Source: Pectobacterium zantedeschiae
Lineage (GTDB): Bacteria; Pseudomonadota; Gammaproteobacteria; Enterobacterales; Enterobacteriaceae
DNA length: 64,000 bases
Reading direction: 5' to 3'
Assembly (NCBI RefSeq): GCF_004137795.1
Contig: NZ_NWTM01000001.1
Span: 1,973,229 to 2,037,228 of the forward strand
Position 1 is the first letter of the stretch, and each line of letters begins with the position of its first letter. Under the pieces are notes generated by a model, which was not told the origin of the DNA, searched no databases, and worked only from the letters and a program-made list of their open reading frames with translations. Both the position numbers and the translations under genes were made by a program. Shown piece after piece: positions 57,100 through 64,000 of this stretch.

Positions 57100-58452
57100 T
57101 CAGGCAGGTATCATAATCTCAGTGGCAACCACCACCACAATCAGCCCAACCAACACGGGAACAGATGTGCGCTTCACCACCTCGAACGGCGATATTTTCG
57201 CCATCCCGGCAACAGCAACGACTACACCGGATACCGGAGAAATCGTACGGCCCAGATTGGAAGCCTGAAGCATTGGAATAGCCAGATAAGCAGGGTTTAT
57301 ACCCATTTGTGACGCCAGTTTTGGAATCAGCTCAACAAACGCATAGAACGGCGCATTACCCGAGCCCGTCGTCATCGCTGCCAACATCGTAATGACCACC
57401 AGTACCAGCATAATCACCAACCCACCGCTGCCAAATGACTGCGCGAGACCAATTAGGCCACTGATAAAGCCAATCGTGCCAAGCCCCTGAGCAAAAACAC
57501 CGGCGGCAACCAGCAGGATTACAACACTAGAGAAAGCATCTGCCATGCCACGATAAGCGACATCCAGCCCATCAAATACTTTTTGCGCATTGAATGAACG
57601 GACAAATTCCAGCACCGCGGCCAGCACCATACAGATAACCAGTACGGTGATAATGTGAAGTTCCGGCCCCCATTTTCCATCAAAGACCAGTACACCCATG
57701 ATCGGCGTAAACGGCAGAATGGCGTAAAAACGTGGGGCATTCGTCGTAATTTCGCTGACATCCAGAATCTCATGGCTAACATTTGCTTTGTTGTCCAGAT
57801 AGCGCTGCCAGAAGAAATGCGCGACGGCCATGCACACGATAGCCATAATAGAAATAGGTAGCGTGGCCTTAAAGGCGAAATCCACTAATTTCATCTGCGA
57901 TGCCTGCGCAGCAAGCACGACATCACCCGACGTCGGCGACAGGATCAGCGCCACAGGGGATGCACAAATTGCCGCAGCCGCACCGCGGCTAATACCGACA
58001 TTCACCATGACAGGGAATAGTGTTGCCATTAACAGTACCCCCAGTCCGGTTGCCGATGACACCGCCAGTGACATCAGACAAGCGACAAAATAGGCCGCAA
58101 TCATCAGCAAATAAGGCGAGTTGATCATTTTCAACGGACGGGAAACCAGCTTGACGACGACATCATTGGCACCAATATGCGTCATATAAGCCGCAAACCC
58201 ACACAGCACCATAATCATCATGCCGAGATCGCCACCACGGCTCATCAACAAAATTTTTACGTATTCAGCAATATCTGTAGCGCTCCAGCCCGTCGCTTTT
58301 GCACTGGCTGGCAGTATGTTTTTCCCCAGCATGGCACTGATTGCCAAGAGTAACAGGCCTCCTACCAGCAACACGCCGGTCGCGGAGTACCCTTTTATAA
58401 TGTAACGACCAACCAGAATCGTTACAGCAACACCAACCAAAAGTTCGAGCAT
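57100..58452 (-). CDS. dcuC: DcuC-family anaerobic C4-dicarboxylate transporter
   Basis: A 450-residue inner-membrane carrier with about twelve hydrophobic segments. It follows E. coli DcuC segment by segment: VARYIIKGYSATGVLL-like N-terminus, YVKILLMSRGGDLGMMIM, AAYMTHIGANDVVVKL, SAPVALILSPTSGDVVLAAQAS-like, MTTGSGNAPFYAFVELIPKLA, QASNLGRTISPVSGVVVAVAGMAKISPFEVVKRTSVPVL. DcuC exports succinate in fermentation. Start ATG 58452 (MLELLVGVAV) has no strong ribosome site; the frame is open to 58515. It interrupts the yegH-asmA neighbourhood known from E. coli. Confidence 0.93.
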   Translation of the reverse strand: MLELLVGVAVTILVGRYIIKGYSATGVLLVGGLLLLAISAMLGKNILPASAKATGWSATDIAEYVKILLMSRGGDLGMMIMVLCGFAAYMTHIGANDVVVKLVSRPLKMINSPYLLMIAAYFVACLMSLAVSSATGLGVLLMATLFPVMVNVGISRGAAAAICASPVALILSPTSGDVVLAAQASQMKLVDFAFKATLPISIMAIVCMAVAHFFWQRYLDNKANVSHEILDVSEITTNAPRFYAILPFTPIMGVLVFDGKWGPELHIITVLVICMVLAAVLEFVRSFNAQKVFDGLDVAYRGMADAFSSVVILLVAAGVFAQGLGTIGFISGLIGLAQSFGSGGLVIMLVLVVITMLAAMTTGSGNAPFYAFVELIPKLASQMGINPAYLAIPMLQASNLGRTISPVSGVVVAVAGMAKISPFEVVKRTSVPVLVGLIVVVVATEIMIPA

Positions 58453-58661
58453 AGTGAGTTTCGATACCTGAGTAATAAATGATCTGACAGAAATTCCCCG
58501 GCAGCGGAATGGCACCGCACCGAAAACAGGGAGCGGAGTTTACTGCTTTAGAAAATAAAAAAAGAGAAAAATATTAATATCTAGCGTTAAAAAAGAGACA
58601 TCGAGCACAAAGTCTCGTTAGAGGAGGATGACGGATTCAGGAAAAATAGTAGGGAGAAGTG

Positions 58662-58693
58662 GCCGATTTGCTGACGGGAATAAGCAAATCGGC
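58662..58693. other. Perfect hairpin downstream of asmA
   Basis: GCCGATTTGCT (58662-58672) and AGCAAATCGGC (58683-58693) are perfect 11-bp arms. It lies 26 bp after the asmA stop. Neither strand has a proper U-run, so it may be a weak terminator or 3'-end stabiliser. Confidence 0.5.
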
Positions 58694-58719
58694 TAAAAGC
58701 ACAGAGCATTTCTGAAAAA

Positions 58720-60555
58720 TTAAAGACGATCAAGCAGTTGCTTCAGGTCTTTGCCCTTCTGACTTTTCTGATTTTCGCTGGCCCAATCATTCAGGCGTTT
58801 CTTCAGTTCGTCCTGTAGGCGTTTACGCAATAACTGATCCACCTGCAACTGGTAATTCAATTTATCCCACTCGCCATAGACGCGTAACGGAATCGCTGTG
58901 TTTTTCAACACGCTGACCAGTTGTTCATCGCCCTGCCACCCCTGCGTGATAGAGACATTCACATTGACGTCACACGTCTGCGCTGGCAGATCGAATTGCC
59001 CTGCACCGCTTAGCGACATCAGCTCTGAGCGACCATTAATATCGGTAAGGCGCAACTTACCGGCATTCAACTGTGCTTTTCCCGTCAGCTGTTGCAGTTC
59101 GGTATAACGTTCATAACGCTCTTGTCCTCGCACATTTCCGTTGCTACGGGCTACAGCCATCTGCACCATTTGCTGAATATTCAAGCCCTGTAGACGGACA
59201 TTATTGGCTTGCAGCGTCGCAGCTCCCTGCCATTGCTGGAGCAATGCCGGTAACGCAATACTATTGCCGCTAAATTGCCCCACCATAGACAATTTTCCGC
59301 TGACCGTCTCAGCAGGCAGTGCAAGTGCGGACATCAGTTGAGACAGTTCAATATCCTTGAGATCTGGACGTAACGTGATGTTGGTTGATGATTTTGTCAC
59401 GACTTTAGCGGGTAAAGAGAAATGTCCACCACCCAGCTCACCACTTAAAGTAGTGATATCTAACAACCCTGGCTGATTGTCTGCGCGTAGCGCAAATTGT
59501 CGGACATCAAGTCCACGGTAGATCAGTGATGCGGCCTGTAACGACAGACGAGCAGTGAATTGCTGTAGGCTATCTTCTGGATTAGCCGCGCCACTTTCAT
59601 TTGAAATAACAGGAGCGGATGGTTTAACGGCCACCGTAGGGGCGTTATTCTCTTTTACCGATGCGAGCCCCAGCAGAGAATCCAAATCCAGTTTTTCAGA
59701 CAACAGATCCAATTCATAATGCGGAATATCACCCAGCGTCATGCTACCAGACCCAGACAACTGGCTGTTATTGGTATTAAGTGAAAGCTGGTTAAATGTG
59801 ATTTTTTCAGGTTGCTGTTGATAGCTCGCCTGCACACTTCCCGTTCCGCTGATACCGTTTGTCGGTATCCCCGCGCCCTGAAGCTGATAATCCAGTTTGG
59901 TGATAGTGGCATTTATCTGCTGAGGGAAATGCAGTAAGTCGACATCTGCGGCAAGAGAGAAAGCGATATCGCGCTGATCGCGATTGATGCGGCTAGATAA
60001 TTCGATGTTGATCTGACGATCGCTGCTCTGCTCCATCGCAAGATTAATATCGCGAACATTAATCTGTTCATTATTACTACGTTGCAGAACCAACAGGCTA
60101 TCAGCAACTTTTATCTTATCAATATCTAATCGCCAGCGTCGTTCTTCCGATGGGGCTTGCGAGCCCGCAGGGGCAATTGGCGCATTGTTCGATTGTTTGG
60201 CTTCACTTTCCGGCGTCAGTCGAATAATAGCGCCTTTCAGCATCACCTGTTTGACTGCCAGTTTGTGCGACAGTAGCGGCCATAGTTGCACATCAAGGCG
60301 CATATTTTCAGCACTGACAATGGGGGCACTAGAACCCGGCGCATTTAATGACATACCGCCAGATAAAATACTCAGCTGCGGCCACACATGCCAGCGCAGG
60401 TCGCCATCCAGTTGCAGATGATAGCCGCTACGTTCCTCAACCTGCTTCACCATGTAAGCGCGGAAGTCATTTGGATTAACCAGTACGACCAAGGCCGTCA
60501 TTCCTGCCACCAGCACCACAAGCAGAATTGCCAGCGTCGTCAGAAATCTTCTCAT
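58720..60555 (-). CDS. asmA: AsmA family outer-membrane assembly protein
   Basis: A 611-residue protein anchored by one N-terminal membrane segment (LTTLAILLVVLVAGMTALVVLVNP) with a large periplasmic part. RSGYHLQLDGDLRWHVWPQLSI and the C-terminal AsmA_2 region (LSGAGQFDLPAQTCDVNVNV) are family features. AsmA-like proteins are repeating beta-groove proteins linked to lipid transport and outer-membrane integrity. E. coli AsmA is 617 residues and sits next to dcd, as here. Confidence 0.94.
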   Translation of the reverse strand: MRRFLTTLAILLVVLVAGMTALVVLVNPNDFRAYMVKQVEERSGYHLQLDGDLRWHVWPQLSILSGGMSLNAPGSSAPIVSAENMRLDVQLWPLLSHKLAVKQVMLKGAIIRLTPESEAKQSNNAPIAPAGSQAPSEERRWRLDIDKIKVADSLLVLQRSNNEQINVRDINLAMEQSSDRQINIELSSRINRDQRDIAFSLAADVDLLHFPQQINATITKLDYQLQGAGIPTNGISGTGSVQASYQQQPEKITFNQLSLNTNNSQLSGSGSMTLGDIPHYELDLLSEKLDLDSLLGLASVKENNAPTVAVKPSAPVISNESGAANPEDSLQQFTARLSLQAASLIYRGLDVRQFALRADNQPGLLDITTLSGELGGGHFSLPAKVVTKSSTNITLRPDLKDIELSQLMSALALPAETVSGKLSMVGQFSGNSIALPALLQQWQGAATLQANNVRLQGLNIQQMVQMAVARSNGNVRGQERYERYTELQQLTGKAQLNAGKLRLTDINGRSELMSLSGAGQFDLPAQTCDVNVNVSITQGWQGDEQLVSVLKNTAIPLRVYGEWDKLNYQLQVDQLLRKRLQDELKKRLNDWASENQKSQKGKDLKQLLDRL

Positions 60556-60612
60556 GCCATCCTCATTGCGAAACGTACGGCTACCCGCTTTTACATGCCT
60601 GTCGCCAAACGC

Positions 60613-61194
60613 TTAGTCTTTATCGATCCGGCTCGCTACCGCACCCTGTTGATCTTTATATTTGGCATCCTGACGGCGGTTGTACGGACGAGCAGCCGGC
60701 CCGGAAAGCGGTTCAAAACTCAGTGCGCCAATCATCATGCCGGGGCGTAACGCCAGCGGCAACTTACCTGAATTATAGAACTCCAGCACAATTCTTCCTT
60801 GCCAACCTGGATCAATACGGTGTGCGGTGACGTGAACCATCAATCCCAAACGAGCAAGAGAAGAGCGGCCATCCAGCCAGCCAACCAAATTATCCGGCAG
60901 CGTGACGGACTCAAACGTCACGGCAAGCGCTAATTCTCCCGGGTGCAGAAAGAATGCCTCACCTTCAGGCAAATTAATCTCATCACTCATGACGCGATCC
61001 AGCGCCGCGCTGACTTCATCCTTCGGGCCGCTTAAGTCAATGAAAGCCGCAGTGTGTCCGCGGAAGACGCGAAACTGATTTCCCAAACGAACATCAACGG
61101 TCGCGCCACTGATCCTCTCAACTGGCGGACGGGGTGTAATCACCAGTCGGCCATCATCCAGCCAGGCTTCAATGTCACGGTCACACAGTCTCAT
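60613..61194 (-). CDS. dcd: dCTP deaminase
   Basis: Converts dCTP to dUTP, feeding dTTP synthesis. The 193-residue protein equals E. coli Dcd in length and in segments: [39 protein letters not shown] (catalytic Glu lies in LEFYN shortly after) and [20 protein letters not shown] at the end. ATG 61194 is chosen because GGAG lies seven bases before it; four further codons are open upstream. Between asmA and udk. Confidence 0.96.
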   Translation of the reverse strand: MRLCDRDIEAWLDDGRLVITPRPPVERISGATVDVRLGNQFRVFRGHTAAFIDLSGPKDEVSAALDRVMSDEINLPEGEAFFLHPGELALAVTFESVTLPDNLVGWLDGRSSLARLGLMVHVTAHRIDPGWQGRIVLEFYNSGKLPLALRPGMMIGALSFEPLSGPAARPYNRRQDAKYKDQQGAVASRIDKD

Positions 61195-61319
61195 CTTATT
61201 CTCCATTCGACACTGGTATCTATCAGATAAACCTCATCTATCCCCGTCATACTTCACGCTGCTGCACCTTTTTTCAAACGCTAACGTTCGGTCACGCAAC
61301 CTGAATGATTCAGGACATA

Positions 61320-61961
61320 TTATTCAAAGAACTGGCTTATCTTCGCTTTCAAAATATCAATCGCGATGCGATTTTTACCACCGCGTGGCACGATAATATC
61401 GGCATACTGTTTAGATGGCTCAATGAATTGCAGGAACATCGGGCGTACGGTCTTCTGATACTGTTCCATCACAGAATCCATTGAACGACCACGCTCATTA
61501 ACGTCGCGACGCATACGGCGCAGCAGGCAAATATCCAGTGGTGTATCAACAAAGATAGAGAAATTCATCTCATCACGCAGGCGCGCATCCGTCAGCAACA
61601 GGATACCTTCCAGGATAATGACCTTTTTCAGCTCAATATGCACTGTTTCCTGTTTACGCGTGTGCTCGACATAGCTGTACTGTGGCACTTCGATTGCCTG
61701 ACCGGCTTTCAGCATCTGCAAATGTTTGATTAGCAAGCTGTGATCCATCGAGCTTGGATGGTCATAGTTGGTTTTTACCCGCTCTTCCATGGTCAGATGG
61801 CTTTGATCTTTATAATAACTGTCCTCAGATATCACCCCGATATGCTGATCACCAACCTGATCGCGCAATTCACGATACAAGGTGCTGGAAATAAGACTTT
61901 TACCCGAAGCGGACGCTCCTGAGATCCCGATGATGACGCACTGGTGAGACTGATCAGTCAT
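61320..61961 (-). CDS. udk: Uridine kinase
   Basis: Phosphorylates uridine and cytidine with GTP or ATP in the salvage pathway. The 213-residue P-loop kinase has Walker [12 protein letters not shown] near residue 12, [30 protein letters not shown] and [16 protein letters not shown] 61961 gives the family length (E. coli 213); a longer open frame to 62030 lacks similarity. It follows dcd's upstream gap of 125 bp and is probably cotranscribed with dcd. Confidence 0.96.
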   Translation of the reverse strand: MTDQSHQCVIIGISGASASGKSLISSTLYRELRDQVGDQHIGVISEDSYYKDQSHLTMEERVKTNYDHPSSMDHSLLIKHLQMLKAGQAIEVPQYSYVEHTRKQETVHIELKKVIILEGILLLTDARLRDEMNFSIFVDTPLDICLLRRMRRDVNERGRSMDSVMEQYQKTVRPMFLQFIEPSKQYADIIVPRGGKNRIAIDILKAKISQFFE

Positions 61962-62109
61962 GGTATTAACGACCTGATTAACATAAATAAAAGAGAGGGG
62001 AATGCGCCAACAGGCACTTTGACGCGGCAATTATAGGGAGTTACCCCCCTTGACGCCACCCTTTCCGCGCATTGTGTCAGGGGAAACAAGGCACTGACGC
62101 ATTCAACAA

Positions 62110-62127
62110 GCCGGGACGATGCCCGGC
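62110..62127 (-). terminator. Possible terminator after apbC
   Basis: GCCGGG (62110-62115) and CCCGGC (62122-62127) form a GC-rich stem, followed leftwards by UUGUUGAAU. It is 13 bp after the apbC stop. The U-run is poor. Confidence 0.45.
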
Positions 62128-62140
62128 ATTGATAGAAACG

Positions 62141-63250
62141 TTATAGCGCTCTGAATGAAATTTCGCTGGGGATAACATTACCCTGCCAGTAGAGCTGAGC
62201 GGCAACCTGCCCTGCCAGTTCACGGTACAGAGAAGTGAACTCACTGTCCGGCTGGCTGACCACCGTCGGCTCACCACGGTCAAGATCTTCACGCAGGGAG
62301 ATGTGCAGTGGAAGCTGACCTAACAGAGAACAGTGATATTTTTCCGCCAGCTTCTGCGCCCCGCCAGTCCCGAAGATCGGTTCCAGATGACCACAGTTGC
62401 TACAAATATGGACGCTCATGTTCTCAACGATACCCAACACAGGCACGCTGACTTTTTCAAACATCGCGATGCCCTTCATAGCATCCATCAACGCGATATC
62501 CTGTGGCGTCGTCACGACAACGGCACCGGTAACAGGAATACTCTGCGCCAGCGTCAGTTGTATATCTCCTGTACCTGGAGGCATATCTAACACCAGATAA
62601 TCCAGATCCGGCCAAAGCGTATCCTGCAGCAGTTGTAATAACGCTTTACTGGCCATCGGTCCACGCCACACCATCGCATTATCATCCGTCACCAGATAGC
62701 CAATCGAGTTGGTTGCCAGACCGTGCGCGATTATCGGCGCCATGTGCTGGCCATCCGGTGAGGTTGGACGCTCACTGGCCGAACCCAACATGGTCGGGAT
62801 GGAAGGGCCGTAGATATCGGCATCCAGAATACCCACATTCGCGCCTTCTGCCGCTAAGGCCAGCGCCATATTGACCGCCGTACTGGATTTGCCAACGCCC
62901 CCTTTCCCAGAGCTGACAGCAATGATGTTTTTCACCCCCTTCACGCCCGCCAGGTCGTTAACCCGGCGTAGCGTAGCGACATCATGTGTTAAGCGCCATT
63001 CGACGGCGTTTGCGCCTGATAAACGTAATAACTCATCGCTAACCGTTTCTTTTAATACAGCCAAACCACTCAGCCAGACAAACGGCATCGTCAGTTCGAT
63101 GTGCAACACATTATCCAGCAGTGCACAATGGCGCAGCGCATTCAGTGTCGTCAGATTATTTTTCAGTGTCGGGTGCTGAAAAGTAGATAAAACCCCGGTG
63201 ACCATCGCACGCAATGCTTCAGGACGTTGTTCGGGGACTGTAGCGTTCAT
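62141..63250 (-). CDS. apbC: Iron-sulfur cluster carrier protein ApbC (Mrp)
   Basis: A 369-residue P-loop ATPase that carries and transfers [4Fe-4S] clusters. An N-terminal DUF59-like domain (1 to about 90) precedes the deviant Walker A SSGKGGVGKSS near residue 115; the cluster-binding CxxC is in HICSNCGHLEP near residue 285. LVLDMPPGTGDIQLTL is the Walker B region. AAGGAG precedes ATG 63250. It is divergent from metG, as in E. coli. Confidence 0.96.
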   Translation of the reverse strand: MNATVPEQRPEALRAMVTGVLSTFQHPTLKNNLTTLNALRHCALLDNVLHIELTMPFVWLSGLAVLKETVSDELLRLSGANAVEWRLTHDVATLRRVNDLAGVKGVKNIIAVSSGKGGVGKSSTAVNMALALAAEGANVGILDADIYGPSIPTMLGSASERPTSPDGQHMAPIIAHGLATNSIGYLVTDDNAMVWRGPMASKALLQLLQDTLWPDLDYLVLDMPPGTGDIQLTLAQSIPVTGAVVVTTPQDIALMDAMKGIAMFEKVSVPVLGIVENMSVHICSNCGHLEPIFGTGGAQKLAEKYHCSLLGQLPLHISLREDLDRGEPTVVSQPDSEFTSLYRELAGQVAAQLYWQGNVIPSEISFRAL

Positions 63251-63473
63251 TCCGGCTCCTTGAAATTCTCATATTTGACCGTTGAGACCGTGTATAGCAT
63301 ATCAGAGCCATAGCGACCTGACGCTCTTCGGCATCAAAAACGTGGAAACGCTACGCAAAATAGAGTCTGCCGTGGTGTTTCCTACCGTTTTTACTCACGC
63401 CAGCGGTTTACGCAGCAAGGCGCTATCGGTTAACATCGATCTCCCTCTATTCACAAAAGAAAGCAAGTTCCTC

Positions 63474-64000
63474 ATGACTCAAGTCGCAAAGAAAATCTTG
63501 GTAACGTGCGCGCTGCCTTACGCTAATGGTTCGATTCACCTCGGTCATATGCTTGAACACGTTCAGGCCGATATTTGGGTTCGTTACCAGCGAATGCGCG
63601 GCAACCAGGTTCACTTTATCTGTGCGGACGACGCCCACGGCACACCGATCATGCTGAAAGCACAGCAGATGGGGATTGCGCCAGAACAGATGATCGCGGC
63701 AATGAGTCAGGAGCATCAACAAGACTTTGCTGGCTTCAATATCAGTTATGACAACTACCACTCTACGCATAGCGAAGAGAACCGTGAGCTGTCAGGCCTG
63801 ATTTATGGCCGTCTGAAAGAGAACGGTTTTATTAAAAATCGCACAATTTCTCAGCTGTACGATCCTGAGAAAGGCATGTTTCTGCCAGATCGTTTCGTTA
63901 AAGGCACCTGCCCGAAATGTAAGGCTGCCGATCAATATGGCGATAACTGTGAAGTGTGTGGCGCGACCTACAGCCCAACAGAGCTGATCGAACCGAAGTC
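63474..64000 (+). CDS. metG: Methionyl-tRNA synthetase, N-terminal part (cut by window edge)
   Basis: Charges tRNA-Met. The visible 175 codons cover the start of the class I catalytic domain: [19 protein letters not shown] with the HIGH-type motif [14 protein letters not shown], and the zinc-knuckle cysteines in [17 protein letters not shown]. The family is about 675 residues, so three quarters lie outside. Start ATG 63474 gives MTQVAKKIL as in enterics. Confidence 0.97.
   Translation, partial: MTQVAKKILVTCALPYANGSIHLGHMLEHVQADIWVRYQRMRGNQVHFICADDAHGTPIMLKAQQMGIAPEQMIAAMSQEHQQDFAGFNISYDNYHSTHSEENRELSGLIYGRLKENGFIKNRTISQLYDPEKGMFLPDRFVKGTCPKCKAADQYGDNCEVCGATYSPTELIEPK

Noticed and set aside
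61300-61314. Dyad CCTGAAT-G-ATTCAGG after udk as a terminator
   Set aside because: The stem is short and AT-rich, and no U-run follows on either strand.

Overview
The window looks like chromosome from a soft-rot enterobacterium, most likely Pectobacterium. The right end keeps the Escherichia coli gene order wza / yegH / asmA / dcd / udk / apbC(mrp) / metG, and gnd and galF flank a surface-polysaccharide locus as in other enterics. The accessory content (myo-inositol catabolism with an ABC importer, a phospho-beta-glucosidase operon, a secreted chorismate mutase, a sedolisin peptidase) fits a plant-associated member of this group. The species name is inference.

Left part (1-14.6 kb): a myo-inositol regulon. 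A leftward operon reads iolG, a three-gene ABC sugar importer, a second Gfo/Idh/MocA dehydrogenase, iolC (kinase fused to an aldolase-like domain) and iolE (cut by the window edge). iolD and iolA follow as separate leftward units, and the RpiR-type regulator iolR is divergent from iolA. Palindromes in front of iolG and iolA are candidate operators. Together the genes take inositol to DHAP and acetyl-CoA; iolB is not in the window. A roughly 150-bp repeat-like element lies between iolD and the iolG promoter.

Middle part (14.6-23.3 kb): single genes and small operons. These are an orphan periplasmic binding protein, a small secreted protein, a MASE2-GGDEF diguanylate cyclase, bglA with a downstream BglG-type antiterminator and a leader terminator, and an exported chorismate mutase followed by a sedolisin (S53) peptidase.

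Polysaccharide region (23.3-54.8 kb): the yjbEFGH exopolysaccharide operon, gnd, galF, rightward rmlACD, then a leftward run of about 22 kb. That run starts at a near-canonical JUMPstart/ops element and reads wecA-like, wza, wzb, wzc, [terminator-like attenuator], wbaP, a complete CDP-ascarylose gene set (ascD, A, B, C, F, E), wzx, two glycosyltransferases, wzy, two further glycosyltransferases, manC and manB. The predicted product is a Wzx/Wzy/Wza-exported heteropolysaccharide started with Gal-1-P and probably holding mannose, rhamnose and the rare 3,6-dideoxyhexose L-ascarylose. The serotype-specific centre (about 36.6-42.3 kb) is visibly AT-rich.

Right part (54.8-64 kb): conserved housekeeping genes yegH, dcuC, asmA, dcd, udk, apbC and the start of metG.
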